DNA of 64,000 nucleotides from Mucilaginibacter sp. UR6-11 (GCF_020880695.1 NZ_JAJIWO010000009.1:1-64000), one strand, 5' to 3'; positions 25,220 to 33,824 are shown, counted from the stretch's first letter. The notes: a model not told the origin generated them from the sequence alone. A program made the numbers and translations.

Positions 25220-27442
25220 ATGAAAAAAATATTCGCTTTTGGCTTCGTCGCTTTTACAACAGCAGCTTATGCGCAGGCACAACAAAAAACGCTAATGGGA
25301 TTTACGCCTGCGGCGTCAGCCAGGCAATTGCAAACCGAGCAGCAGTTTGATAAATCTATAAGCCCTGCACGGATAGGCGAAACCTTGAAAGACCTGTCGG
25401 CCTACCCGCATCATATAGGCTCGCCCGGTGGTAAAGTGGTAGCCGAAAAAATATTGCAAAAGTTTAAGTCATACGGCTGGGATGCGCATTTGCAGCCCTA
25501 TAAAGTATTGTTCCCGACGCCAAAAACACGCCTGCTGGAGATGACAGGGCCAACCAAATATACAGCTGTGCTAAAAGAAAGCATATTGGCCGAGGATCCG
25601 ACATCAGGCCAGGCCGGGCAGTTACCGACCTATAACGCCTGGAGTGCCGACGGTGACGTAACCGGCCAGCTGGTGTTTGTAAATTATGGCTTGCCCGAGG
25701 ATTACGAAATGCTGGCCAGTATGAATATTGACGTAAAAGGCAAAATTGTGATAGCCAAATACGGCAAATCATGGCGTGGCATCAAACCCAAGGTGGCTTA
25801 TGAGCACGGCGCTATCGGCTGTATTATTTACTCTGATCCTAAAGATGACGGTTATTTTGCCGGTGATGTATACCCCAAAGGCGCTTTCAAAAACGAAACA
25901 GGCGTGCAGCGCGGCTCCGTTATGGATATGGTGATTTATCCCGGCGACCCGTTGACCCCGGGAGTCGGTGCTACAGAAAATGCCAGGCGTTTGGACAGGA
26001 AAGATGCTCAGACGATATTAAAAATACCTGTATTACCTATCAGCTACCAGGATGCCAAACCATTGCTTGCTGCCCTGGGCGGGCCTGTGGCGCCTGCCGA
26101 ATGGCGCGGCGCATTGCCGTTTACTTACCATGTCGGGCCAGGGGCAGCCACCGTACATTTAAAGCTGGAATTTAACTGGGACCTGGTGACCGCCTATGAC
26201 GTGATCGCCCAGATAAAGGGCTCGGCCTACCCGGACGAGTGGGTGATGCGCGGTAACCACCATGATGCCTGGGTTAATGGTGCCGATGACCCGCTTAGTG
26301 GTCAAACAGCCATGCTGGACGAGGCCAAAGCTTTAGGCGACTTGCTTAAAACCGGCTGGAAACCCAAACGTACCATAGTTTATTGCGCCTGGGATGGCGA
26401 GGAGCCGGGGCTGCTGGGATCAACCGAGTTTGTAGAGGATCATGACAAAGAGCTGCAGCAAAAAGCGGTGGTTTATATTAATTCTGATGATATTTCCCGC
26501 GGAATTTTTCATGCCGGCGGATCACATGCTTTAGAGAGCTTTGTGGGCGAAGTATCAGAAGGTATTAACGACCCTGAAACAAATGTTACCGCCGCGCAAC
26601 GCAAAAAAGCTTACCAGCTGGTTAATGCAACCTCAATAAACGCAAAAAGAGAAATATTGAACCGCCATACAGAACCAATAGAAGCGTTAGGTTCGGGGTC
26701 TGATTTTTCTTCATTTCTGCAGCATTTAGGCATACCTACCCTGGATATTGGTTACGGCGGAGAAGGAGCGGGCGGCGAATATCATTCGATATATGATTCG
26801 TTTGCCGATTACCAACGGTTTAAAGATCCGGGATTTGTTTATGGAGCCGTTTTAGCAAAAACCGTAGGTCATACCGTGCTGCGTATGGCTGATGCTGAGT
26901 TGCTCCCGTTTGATTTCAGAAGTTTATCGGCCACGCTAGATGGCTATGGAAAGGAGTTGGTTGAGTTGGCCAATAATATGCGTGAAAATACGGCTATGCA
27001 AAACCAGCTGGTAAGAAGCAATGCGTTTAACCTGGCTGCTGACCCTAAAAAAATGATTGCACCGCCGCAGGCAAAAGCCGAGGTGCCACCTATCGACTTC
27101 TCAGCCTTAACCGCATCTTTGAATGCCCTGAAAACTAGTGCCGATAAACTCGCGATAGTGATGGCTACCGCATCCGCGTCAAATATCAATCATAAAGCAC
27201 TCAATGAAACTATCTATAAAGCCGAACAGCAATTGCTTGCGCCAGCGGGTTTACCGCGACGCCCCTGGTACAAGCATGCCATTTATGCACCGGGTTTTTA
27301 TACAGGCTATGGCGTAAAGACGATGCCCGGCATCCGCGAAGCGATAGAACAACGTAACTGGCCCGAAATGAAGGAGCAGATAGCAGTGGTGTCAGCAACT
27401 ATAAGTGCGCTGGCTGCTTATTTAAGTAAGGCGGCGATGTAA
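25220..27442 (+). CDS. Exported M28 metallopeptidase, glutamate carboxypeptidase II-like
   Basis: A 740-residue secreted peptidase with signal peptide (about 1-20, YAQAQ). It has the three-domain layout of glutamate carboxypeptidase II/transferrin-receptor-like proteins: a protease-associated domain inserted at about 120-290, the M28 zinc core, and a C-terminal helical dimerisation domain (about 590-735). Zinc-site residues are His348-Asp349 in NHHDAW, Asp357 in DDPLSG, catalytic Glu394 and Glu395 in DGEEPGLLG, Asp in NSDD and His in GGEYHS. It would trim C-terminal amino acids from peptides in the periplasm. Exact specificity is not shown. Confidence 0.93.
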   Translation: MKKIFAFGFVAFTTAAYAQAQQKTLMGFTPAASARQLQTEQQFDKSISPARIGETLKDLSAYPHHIGSPGGKVVAEKILQKFKSYGWDAHLQPYKVLFPTPKTRLLEMTGPTKYTAVLKESILAEDPTSGQAGQLPTYNAWSADGDVTGQLVFVNYGLPEDYEMLASMNIDVKGKIVIAKYGKSWRGIKPKVAYEHGAIGCIIYSDPKDDGYFAGDVYPKGAFKNETGVQRGSVMDMVIYPGDPLTPGVGATENARRLDRKDAQTILKIPVLPISYQDAKPLLAALGGPVAPAEWRGALPFTYHVGPGAATVHLKLEFNWDLVTAYDVIAQIKGSAYPDEWVMRGNHHDAWVNGADDPLSGQTAMLDEAKALGDLLKTGWKPKRTIVYCAWDGEEPGLLGSTEFVEDHDKELQQKAVVYINSDDISRGIFHAGGSHALESFVGEVSEGINDPETNVTAAQRKKAYQLVNATSINAKREILNRHTEPIEALGSGSDFSSFLQHLGIPTLDIGYGGEGAGGEYHSIYDSFADYQRFKDPGFVYGAVLAKTVGHTVLRMADAELLPFDFRSLSATLDGYGKELVELANNMRENTAMQNQLVRSNAFNLAADPKKMIAPPQAKAEVPPIDFSALTASLNALKTSADKLAIVMATASASNINHKALNETIYKAEQQLLAPAGLPRRPWYKHAIYAPGFYTGYGVKTMPGIREAIEQRNWPEMKEQIAVVSATISALAAYLSKAAM

Positions 27443-27448
27443 TTAGTT

Positions 27449-27482
27449 GATGTGCAGATGCGAGGATATGCAGATGTGCAAA
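27449..27482. repeat. ATGTGCAGATG-type repeat, single arm
   Basis: GATGTGCAGATGCGAGGATATGCAGATGTGC is one arm of the palindrome found in full at 27966-28051. It lies between the M28 gene and the hairpin at 27492-27523, so the phosphatase gene has this repeat family on both sides. Confidence 0.6.
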
Positions 27483-27491
27483 TAATATAAA

Positions 27492-27523
27492 GTTGTCATC
27501 CTATGTTTGCACAGGATGACAAC
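27492..27523. terminator. Hairpin between converging M28 peptidase and phosphatase genes
   Basis: GTTGTCATCCT (27492-27502) pairs perfectly with AGGATGACAAC (27513-27523) over a 10-base loop. No long T-run follows on either strand, so it may be a weak terminator or a 3' stabilising structure. Confidence 0.5.
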
Positions 27524-27526
27524 CGT

Positions 27527-27961
27527 CTATTTATATCGATCAATGAAAGCATGGCAGCCTTCTTCAATCAGGTTAAATACGGGCTCAAACTGCCGGTCGT
27601 CATGATAAGGGTCGGGGACAATCTGGTCAACCAGCAACAGGCTTACTTTATTGGCATCGTTAGCATTGCGGGCCATAGCCAGGATATTGCTCAGGTTGCT
27701 CCTGTCCATCGCCAGGATATGATCAAATTCATCAAAATCACTGCGCCTGAAAAGCCGGCATATCTGCCTGCTGATGTCAATGCCATGTTCGCCGGCTGTG
27801 CGTACTGACCGCCTGTCCGGACCCTGGCCTACGTGCCAGTCGCCGGTACCGGCCGAGTCGATTTCCCAGTTTAATCCCTGTTTATCGGCCAGGTGCTGCA
27901 TAATCCCCTCCGCCAGCGGCGAACGGCAAATATTGCCCAGGCAAACCATTAGTATTTTCAT
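27527..27961 (-). CDS. Low-molecular-weight protein-tyrosine phosphatase
   Basis: A 144-residue phosphatase with the P-loop CLGNICRS, nucleophile Cys7, Arg13 and the general-acid Asp in VPDPYH. I start at the ATG at 27961; the frame is open 12 codons further upstream, but that stretch is part of the repeat at 27966-28051 and would put a non-family tail before the P-loop. Members act on tyrosine-phosphorylated proteins, often kinases of polysaccharide export, or on low-molecular-weight phosphate esters. No capsule genes are nearby, so the partner is unknown. It is flanked on both sides by the same interspersed repeat family. Confidence 0.92.
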   Translation of the reverse strand: MKILMVCLGNICRSPLAEGIMQHLADKQGLNWEIDSAGTGDWHVGQGPDRRSVRTAGEHGIDISRQICRLFRRSDFDEFDHILAMDRSNLSNILAMARNANDANKVSLLLVDQIVPDPYHDDRQFEPVFNLIEEGCHAFIDRYK

Positions 27962-27965
27962 TTGG

Positions 27966-28051
27966 ATGTGCGGATGTGTAAATATGCAGATGTGCAAATG
28001 ATTTGATGAGCCGGGTTATCGGCACATCCTCGCATTTGCATATCTGCACAT
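27966..28051. repeat. Imperfect palindrome, ATGTGCAGATG family
   Basis: The left arm ATGTGCGGATGTG...ATGCAGATGTGCAAAT (27966-27999) is complementary to the right arm GCACATCCTCGCATTTGC...CTGCACAT (28022-28051). It fills the gap between the phosphatase and nuclease genes, both on the minus strand. Confidence 0.75.
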
Positions 28052-28056
28052 TAAAT

Positions 28057-28851
28057 TTACCCAAATATCTCATTCAGCAATCCCGCTAACCTGATACCGC
28101 CTTTAAGCAGTTGTTGGTTAAGGATATCCAAATGGGTAAAGTTGTATTTATAATTAAGCGTGTCGCCGGGTTTAATTTCGGTGTAAAACTGCTCGGCCAG
28201 GGTGCTCGACTCAAAGATCCACTTACTTAGCGGGGCAGCCTGCCAGTCTTTAATTTGGGTAGCCGTGGGATGATCGATCGCGCTGGCATACTCAGTATAG
28301 CTCAGTTCCTGGAAATTAATCAGCTCCGTATCCCAGATCGAGTGCAGGTTGGTTGGTTTGGTGAACCAGTTTACTTTAAAATCATTACCACCCTTGTCAC
28401 TGGCATGTGCCGTATGCATCGGCTGGTGGATATCCTCGGTGATATGGATGAGCATGCGCAGGTAAAGCAGTTTGTTCTCTTTGGTAGTATTTTTCTTTTT
28501 CAGTTCGTCTATTAAAAACTTTAGCTTGGTGTAGGCATTAACGCTGTTGTCATGCTCCAGAAATTCGGTCATTTCGGGGTAGCTCATCGGCCTTTCAAAA
28601 TCAACAAAGTGCCAGTTGTATAAATAGCTGTAAGCCGGGTCTGACTTTATAAAATCGGCCCAGTTGCTTGCCATAGCTATCGACTCATTACCCAAAATAG
28701 CTTTTATGGCCAGGCGGGCTTTTGCGGTTAAATGGTCCTGGGCTATTTGCCCCGATATGCGGTGACCATTGGTGCCCCAGGCCATCGTTTGCATGGGCGC
28801 ATAGATAATAGCTATGCCTGCAGTTAATTTTTTTAAGAAATTGAATTTCAT
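28057..28851 (-). CDS. S1/P1-type nuclease
   Basis: A 264-residue exported zinc-dependent nuclease. The signal peptide ends MQTMA, so the mature protein starts with Trp25; in this family the N-terminal Trp amino group and carbonyl bind zinc. Further ligands are in WGTNGHR, the YNWHFVDF His, and the MLIHITEDIHQPMHTAHA and GGNDFKV...LHSIWD blocks, all present. It degrades single-stranded nucleic acids or 3'-nucleotides in the periplasm, probably for phosphate and nucleoside scavenging. Its start codon is one base after the stop of the upstream lipoprotein gene, implying co-translation. Confidence 0.93.
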   Translation of the reverse strand: MKFNFLKKLTAGIAIIYAPMQTMAWGTNGHRISGQIAQDHLTAKARLAIKAILGNESIAMASNWADFIKSDPAYSYLYNWHFVDFERPMSYPEMTEFLEHDNSVNAYTKLKFLIDELKKKNTTKENKLLYLRMLIHITEDIHQPMHTAHASDKGGNDFKVNWFTKPTNLHSIWDTELINFQELSYTEYASAIDHPTATQIKDWQAAPLSKWIFESSTLAEQFYTEIKPGDTLNYKYNFTHLDILNQQLLKGGIRLAGLLNEIFG

Positions 28852-28852
28852 T

Positions 28853-29353
28853 TTATAGCGGTTTTGGATTACAGGTGATCTTTTTAATTAAATGTAAGTT
28901 AACGGGTATAACGTTTGATGTGCTTAAAAACTGAACAAGCGAGCCTGTTTTTTTACTCACCTTAAAAAACTCTTCGTAGGGGCCGTACCTAAAGCAGCCT
29001 GCCTGTTTTTTTAAAGTATAATCTGCATTGCAAAAGTTGCCTTTTATATGCAGGGTGTCATGGCTTTGACTGTAAGTACCCCGAATGTATTCAGACCAAT
29101 GCCCGCCATTCATGCAACTATCCATGCCCGAGTTTACTTTGCTGAATGAATTAAGTTGTATAAATACCGAGTCGCAGCTAAATTTAAACTTAAAAAGCGA
29201 ATAACTCAACAACTGTTTCTGCATGGGTACGCTGTCCTGCCGCCATTCGCCCTGCAGGTAATCCTGGCCTCTGCCCTGTAAGGCGGGGTTGAAAGAGCAG
29301 GAGGTGAGCAGGAGGCAAAGAGCCGAAAGGTACACGGCAAAAGGTTTTTGCAT
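28853..29353 (-). CDS. Putative lipoprotein of unknown function
   Basis: The 166-residue product has a lipoprotein signal with lipobox LTSC (Cys19). The mature part is Cys-rich for a Bacteroidota lipoprotein (at least five further cysteines, for example in SCDSVF, DSCMNGG, NFCNAD, AGCFRYG and TCNPK), which suggests disulphides. It contains a W...G...Y...L.I.G pattern of a small beta barrel. It overlaps nothing but lies one base before the S1/P1 nuclease start, so the two form an operon. I do not recognise the family. Confidence 0.75.
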   Translation of the reverse strand: MQKPFAVYLSALCLLLTSCSFNPALQGRGQDYLQGEWRQDSVPMQKQLLSYSLFKFKFSCDSVFIQLNSFSKVNSGMDSCMNGGHWSEYIRGTYSQSHDTLHIKGNFCNADYTLKKQAGCFRYGPYEEFFKVSKKTGSLVQFLSTSNVIPVNLHLIKKITCNPKPL

Positions 29354-29373
29354 TTGTATAATTTATAAATCAC

Positions 29374-29401
29374 GTCATTGCTTCGTTTCCCGCAATGATG
29401 G
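29374..29401. repeat. Short palindrome CGTCATTGC...GCAATGATG
   Basis: CGTCATTGC (29374-29382) and GCAATGATG (29393-29401) flank a 10-base loop TTCGTTTCCC. It sits between fumC and the lipoprotein gene and could act as a weak transcriptional stop for fumC. The arms resemble an interspersed CGTCATTGCGAGGAACGAAG-type repeat seen in related genomes (from memory). Confidence 0.5.
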
Positions 29402-29407
29402 TTTAAT

Positions 29408-30805
29408 TTATTTTAATGAACCTATCATATCCTCAGGACGCACCCATGCATCAAACTGCTCGTTGGTCAGGTAGCCCAGGCCTATAGCAGCTTCGCGTAA
29501 TGACGAGCCTTCTTTCAGCGCTGTTTTAGCGATTTTGGCAGCAGCCTCATAACCAATATGCGGGTTTAACGCGGTAACCAGCATCAGCGAGTTTTCTAAA
29601 TGCTTTTTAATACCGGCATAGTTTGGCTCAATACCAACCGCGCAATGATCATTAAATGATACGCAGGCATCGCCGATTAAGCGTGCGGATTGCAGGAAAT
29701 TAGCCGCCATTACCGGTTTAAATACATTCAGCTCATAATGGCCGTTTGAACCGCCGATGGAGATGGTAACATCATTACCCATTACCTGCGCCGCAACCAT
29801 GGTAACCGCCTCGTTTTGGGTAGGGTTAACCTTGCCCGGCATAATGGATGATCCGGGCTCATTGTCCGGAATATGGATTTCGCCGATACCTGAACGCGGG
29901 CCCGAGGCCAGCATGCGGATATCGTTAGCTATCTTCATTAACGAAACGGCGATCTGCTTTAACGCGCCATGTGTTTCAACAATAGCATCGTGCGCGGCCA
30001 GGGCCTCAAATTTATTTTCGGCAGTGACAAATGGCAAGCCGGTAAATTTGGCAATGTATTCGGCAACCTTAACATCATATCCCTTTGGGGTATTGATGCC
30101 GGTACCTACAGCAGTACCGCCAAGTGCAAGCTCTGATAAGTGATCTAAAGTATTGCGTAATGCTTTCAAGCCATGATTTAACTGCGATACATAGCCCGAA
30201 AACTCCTGTCCCAGGGTTAATGGGGTTGCGTCCATCAAATGCGTACGGCCGATTTTAACAACCGATTTAAAAGCCTCAACCTTCGCCTGCAGTGTATCGC
30301 GCAGTTTTTCAATACCTGGTATGGTTACATCAATCACCATTTTATAGGCGGCGATGTGCATAGCGGTAGGGTAGGTATCGTTTGATGATTGCGATTTATT
30401 GACATCATCATTAGGGTGGATAAAGGTTTTGCCCTCGCCAAGCTTATTGCCGGCCAATACGTGCGCACGGTTGGCAATAACCTCGTTAATATTCATGTTT
30501 GATTGCGTGCCCGAGCCGGTTTGCCAGATCACCAACGGGAACTCTCCGGCCAGCTCGCCGGCCAGGATCTCGTCGCATACGGCGGCTATCTGGTCGCGTT
30601 TGTCGGCAGGTAAAACACCCAGGTCGGTATTGGTAAAAGCGGCAGCTTTTTTCAGGTAAGCAAAAGCGGCGATGATCTCTTTAGGCATAGAAGCCTCGGG
30701 GCCGATTTTAAAGTTATTGCGCGATCTTTCGGTTTGCGCGCCCCAGTATTTGTCGGCAGGTACCTGTACCTCGCCCATGGTATCATGTTCGGTTCTGAAA
30801 CTCAT
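29408..30805 (-). CDS. fumC: Fumarate hydratase, class II
   Basis: Iron-independent fumarase of the citric acid cycle, hydrating fumarate to malate. The 465-residue length fits class II. GSGTQSNMN (97-105), the catalytic His189 in GRTHLMDATP, the SS-loop GSSIMPGKVNP (318-328) and TAENKFEALAAHDA are intact. The class could in principle include aspartase or argininosuccinate lyase, but the THLMDA and SS-loop forms fit fumarase. A -7 element TACCTTTG precedes it at 30831-30838. Confidence 0.96.
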   Translation of the reverse strand: MSFRTEHDTMGEVQVPADKYWGAQTERSRNNFKIGPEASMPKEIIAAFAYLKKAAAFTNTDLGVLPADKRDQIAAVCDEILAGELAGEFPLVIWQTGSGTQSNMNINEVIANRAHVLAGNKLGEGKTFIHPNDDVNKSQSSNDTYPTAMHIAAYKMVIDVTIPGIEKLRDTLQAKVEAFKSVVKIGRTHLMDATPLTLGQEFSGYVSQLNHGLKALRNTLDHLSELALGGTAVGTGINTPKGYDVKVAEYIAKFTGLPFVTAENKFEALAAHDAIVETHGALKQIAVSLMKIANDIRMLASGPRSGIGEIHIPDNEPGSSIMPGKVNPTQNEAVTMVAAQVMGNDVTISIGGSNGHYELNVFKPVMAANFLQSARLIGDACVSFNDHCAVGIEPNYAGIKKHLENSLMLVTALNPHIGYEAAAKIAKTALKEGSSLREAAIGLGYLTNEQFDAWVRPEDMIGSLK

Positions 30806-30830
30806 TATAATGCAGTATAATTTTCAGCCG

Positions 30831-30838
30831 CAAAGGTA
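30831..30838 (-). promoter_or_regulatory. -7 promoter element of fumC
   Basis: On the minus strand this reads TACCTTTG, a full match to TAnnTTTG, 26 bases before the fumC ATG. No good -33 element is evident. Confidence 0.5.
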
Positions 30839-30925
30839 GGGGTAAAACAAGTGCGATGGAAGATAATATTCAAAAAGTTACGGTAGCAAATAACCCCTCT
30901 TTGCCGGATGAAAAGAGGGTTGATG

Positions 30926-30957
30926 TTTGAATTTTGCAATATATTATTTGAATTGTG
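30926..30957 (+). promoter_or_regulatory. Candidate AraC operator upstream of the araC-type gene
   Basis: TTTGAATTTTG (30926-30936) and TTTGAATTGTG (30947-30957) are direct repeats whose starts are 21 bases apart. This equals two helical turns and the half-site spacing of araI. The same element occurs upstream of the SDR genes at 31993 and 62948. The second half-site is where a -33 element would lie for a TACTTTAT -7 box at 30972. Confidence 0.6.
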
Positions 30958-31008
30958 TAATCATCGCCCTGTACTTTATCCGTAATTTTACTATCTAAAT
31001 TACCAGCT

Positions 31009-31905
31009 ATGCCAGCCAGAGCAGAAACACTTGAAGAATTTTATCAACAAAAATTAAATTATCTGCCGCTAAACCTGCAGAACGATATAGGCCACTTCAA
31101 TGTATTCCGCCTGGAAGATTGTCTGACCACACCGGTGCATTATAGCCGTAAGGATTTTTATAAGGTGACACTGATTCGCGGTAAAAACCGGTATCATTAT
31201 GCCGAGAAAAGCATTGATCTGGAGGGCCCGACGCTAATATTTTTTAATCCGCAGGTGCCATACACCTGGGAGCCTTTGTCTGACGATACCAGCGGTTACT
31301 TTTGCATTTTTACCCGCTCGTTTTTTACGGAGAAGATACTTGGCGGGCTGAATGAGTTGCCTATGTATCAGATTGGCGGCAAACCGGCCTACAGCCTTAA
31401 CCAACAGCAAGATGACCAGGTAAGCGCAATATTTTTGAAAATGCTGGACGAGATTAAATCTGAATATGCGTACAAATATGATCTGTTGCGTAATTACGTT
31501 ACCGAGCTTACGCATCTGGCGCTGAAATCGCGGCCGTCCGAAAGCTTGTTTCAACACCCGGATGCCAAGTCAAGGACCACGGCTGTTTTTACCGAACTGC
31601 TGGAAAGACAGTTCCCTATAGAGGAGCCTACGCAGCGTTTTACCATGCGCTCGGCCAGGGATTTTGCCAATCAGTTGGCTGTACATGTAAATCATTTAAA
31701 CCGCGCGGTAAAAGAGACCACCGGCAAAACCACTACCGATCTGATTGCCGAGCGGATGCTGGGCGAAGCCAAGATACTGCTAAAACACACCGATTGGAAT
31801 ATCTCTGAAATTGGCTACTGCCTGGGGTTTGAAGAACCATCGCACTTTAATAATTTTTTTAAAAAACAAACCCGCTATACACCCACTGCTTTTAGGGCAG
31901 CCTGA
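31009..31905 (+). CDS. AraC-family transcriptional regulator (copy 1)
   Basis: A 298-residue activator-type regulator. The N-terminal cupin-like sensing domain (about 20-165) contains YSRKDFYKVTLIRGK and FFNPQVPYTWEP; the C-terminal double helix-turn-helix (about 200-296) contains NHLNRAVKETTGKTTTDLIAERMLGEAK and ISEIGYCLGFEEPSHFNNFFKKQT. It is clearly paralogous to the protein at 61236-62144, and both sit next to an SDR gene on the same strand. A 21-bp-spaced direct repeat upstream of it and of the next gene suggests that it controls both itself and the SDR. The effector is unknown. Confidence 0.93.
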   Translation: MPARAETLEEFYQQKLNYLPLNLQNDIGHFNVFRLEDCLTTPVHYSRKDFYKVTLIRGKNRYHYAEKSIDLEGPTLIFFNPQVPYTWEPLSDDTSGYFCIFTRSFFTEKILGGLNELPMYQIGGKPAYSLNQQQDDQVSAIFLKMLDEIKSEYAYKYDLLRNYVTELTHLALKSRPSESLFQHPDAKSRTTAVFTELLERQFPIEEPTQRFTMRSARDFANQLAVHVNHLNRAVKETTGKTTTDLIAERMLGEAKILLKHTDWNISEIGYCLGFEEPSHFNNFFKKQTRYTPTAFRAA

Positions 31906-31907
31906 TG

Positions 31908-31939
31908 TTTGAATTTTGTAAGTATTGGCTTGAATAACG
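31908..31939 (+). promoter_or_regulatory. Candidate AraC operator upstream of SDR gene 31993
   Basis: TTTGAATTTTG (31908-31918) and CTTGAATAACG (31929-31939), starts 21 bases apart, match the element upstream of the regulator gene in both sequence and spacing. It starts two bases after the regulator's stop codon and lies just upstream of the SDR promoter. Confidence 0.6.
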
Positions 31940-31943
31940 CTAA

Positions 31944-31971
31944 TTGCGCGCCTATAGCCGGTATACCTTTG
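31944..31971 (+). promoter_or_regulatory. Promoter of SDR gene 31993
   Basis: TTG (31944-31946) and TACCTTTG (31964-31971) with a 17-base spacer. The spacer is shorter than usual, in keeping with an activator-dependent promoter directly downstream of the AraC operator. Confidence 0.5.
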
Positions 31972-31992
31972 TGTTAATCAAAACACAAAACA

Positions 31993-32832
31993 ATGAAAAC
32001 ACAAAAAGTATGGTTTGTTACCGGTGCCTCAAAAGGCTTAGGATTAACCCTGGTAAAACAATTATTAAACACCGGCGCTAAAGTAGCGGCCACTTCGCGT
32101 AGCATCGCCGATTTGAAAAAAGCCGTAGATTTTTCCGGCGATCAGTTTTTGCCACTGGCTGTTAATTTAACCTCAGAAGAGAGCGTAGCCGATGCTATTG
32201 AAAAAACTATTGGCACCTTTGGCCAATTAGATGTGGTGGTAAATAACGCGGGCTATGGTATGACCGGTGCTCTTGAAGAGCTGAGCGATGCCGAGGCCCG
32301 CACTAATTTTGACGTAAATGTTTTTGGATCATTAAATGTTATCCGCAAGGCTTTGCCACATTTAAGACAACAGCAATCGGGCCATATCATTAACATATCT
32401 TCAGTTGGGGGCTTTTACGGAATGTTCCCGGGCTTTGGTATTTACTGCGCAACCAAGTTTGCCGTTGATGGTTTTACAGAAGCATTATCCGAAGAGGTTA
32501 AACCATTTGGCATACATGCCACCATCGTATCGCCGGGATATTTCCGTACAGAATTTCTTAATCCGACTTCGTTAAGCATGCCTCAAAATCCAATTGATGC
32601 GTATAAACTGGTACGCGACTCTGAGGCCCTGCATTTATCACAAATTAAAGGCAACCAGCCCGGCGACCCGGAAAAAGGTGCATCAGCTATCATTAAACTT
32701 GCTGATGTTGAGAATCCGCCATTGCATCTGTTCCTGGGTGAAGATGCCTACAATATGGCTTATGCCAAAATAGATGCCGTGAAACGAGATTTGGAAAGTT
32801 GGAAAGATGTAACAGTTTCTACCGGGTTTTAA
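31993..32832 (+). CDS. Short-chain dehydrogenase/reductase (module 1)
   Basis: A 279-residue classical SDR. The cofactor loop is TGASKGLG (10-17), the NNAG motif lies at 84-87, and the catalytic triad is Ser136/137, Tyr151 and Lys155 (YCATK). The longer C-terminus and the SPGYFRTEF block resemble the group often annotated as oxidoreductases acting on keto or hydroxy compounds. NADP preference is suggested by the basic residue after the second strand (SRS, residues 35-37). It lies 87 bases downstream of the AraC regulator gene with an operator between them. Substrate unknown. Confidence 0.92.
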   Translation: MKTQKVWFVTGASKGLGLTLVKQLLNTGAKVAATSRSIADLKKAVDFSGDQFLPLAVNLTSEESVADAIEKTIGTFGQLDVVVNNAGYGMTGALEELSDAEARTNFDVNVFGSLNVIRKALPHLRQQQSGHIINISSVGGFYGMFPGFGIYCATKFAVDGFTEALSEEVKPFGIHATIVSPGYFRTEFLNPTSLSMPQNPIDAYKLVRDSEALHLSQIKGNQPGDPEKGASAIIKLADVENPPLHLFLGEDAYNMAYAKIDAVKRDLESWKDVTVSTGF

Positions 32833-32847
32833 TTAAGTAAGATCGAC

Positions 32848-32926
32848 TGTCATTCTGAACGGAGCTGGGTATTTGTTAAACCTGGATTTCGGCGCGCGAC
32901 TATTCTTAGCTCTGTTCAGAACGACA
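32848..32926. repeat. Imperfect palindrome, TGTCATTCTGAAC family
   Basis: TGTCATTCTGAACGGAGCT (32848-32866) is complementary, with two mismatches, to AGCTCTGTTCAGAACGACA (32908-32926). It starts 16 bases after the SDR stop and lies between converging genes. Its sequence differs from the other palindromes here, so it is a separate family. Confidence 0.65.
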
Positions 32927-32944
32927 AATTATTAGATATGGCTA

Positions 32945-33823
32945 TTAAAATGCCCTTTCCGTATTCTTCACCCAATCCATTAAAGCTGCATCCTGCGTTT
33001 TGGTAGTTATCAGCTTAGCCAATGCCGGCACGTTGCCGCTTTGGGCCAGTTTAAAGAAATAATCGGCATAAAATTTATCAAAAAAGGATCTGTCAGTTTT
33101 CCTGGCAGATGCTTGGCCGGTCTGGCTAAAAATGGTTTTAAGCTGGAACTCCAGCAACGCGTTACCGGTTAGCTTTTTCGCCCGGCCCGCGGCGATGGCA
33201 GAGGATATAATGGCGTTAAACGCGGCGGTTTCTTTAGCATCGGCGGGTAGCGTTTTAACCGCGCCGTCAGCTTTTAATACGCCGCCTTTCAGGATGCTTT
33301 GCAGGTTGGTAATGGCTTCGTCGCTGCGCGGGCCGTTGGGTTCAATCAATAAAAAACTACAAAATGCCATTAAAGCGTTTAACCGTTTGTTTTGGTGGAA
33401 GGTTACCAGCCCGTACAGGCGCTGGCTGTTGGCATGTTTAGGGTCGAGTTTGATGGCTTCAATAGCGGCCAGCTCGGCATCGTTATATTTCTTCGCTCTA
33501 AAATCGGCTATGCCTAAATTAAAGTATAAGTTCTGGTCCTTTGGATAGGCTTTTAGTCCGTCGTTATATATTGCAATGGCTTTTTCAGGCTGATTGTTTT
33601 TGTCATAAATGCCGCCTAGTAAACTGTAAGCGGCGTCGGTATAGGCCGATTGTGTTTTTAAAACTTTCTCTAACAGGGGGATGCCTTCCGTGCCTTTCCC
33701 TGCGTCAACTAACGCTAACGCCGCTTTGTAGTTTGTGGCCGGGTCGTCGGTGTCCTGTGCTAACAGGGTGGGCGCAAACAACAATGATAGTAGTATAGTT
33801 ATGGAAAGGCTTTTTAACTTCAT
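32945..33823 (-). CDS. Exported TPR-repeat protein (second of a pair)
   Basis: The 292-residue form starts at the ATG at 33823, which begins a signal peptide ending LLAQ and lies one base after the stop of the upstream gene; a start 9 codons earlier would overlap that gene. Tetratricopeptide repeats cover about residues 30-160 (YTDAAYSLLGGIYDKNNQPEKAI, QNLYFNLGIADFRAKKYNDAE). It is related along its whole length to its neighbour at 33825-34862, so the pair arose by tandem duplication. TPR proteins of this kind scaffold other proteins; no partner is evident. Confidence 0.82.
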   Translation of the reverse strand: MKLKSLSITILLSLLFAPTLLAQDTDDPATNYKAALALVDAGKGTEGIPLLEKVLKTQSAYTDAAYSLLGGIYDKNNQPEKAIAIYNDGLKAYPKDQNLYFNLGIADFRAKKYNDAELAAIEAIKLDPKHANSQRLYGLVTFHQNKRLNALMAFCSFLLIEPNGPRSDEAITNLQSILKGGVLKADGAVKTLPADAKETAAFNAIISSAIAAGRAKKLTGNALLEFQLKTIFSQTGQASARKTDRSFFDKFYADYFFKLAQSGNVPALAKLITTKTQDAALMDWVKNTERAF

Positions 33824-33824
33824 A

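Noticed and set aside
27962..27997. Upstream start for the LMW phosphatase
   Set aside because: The extension is translated repeat sequence; the family P-loop normally begins a few residues after the Met at 27961.
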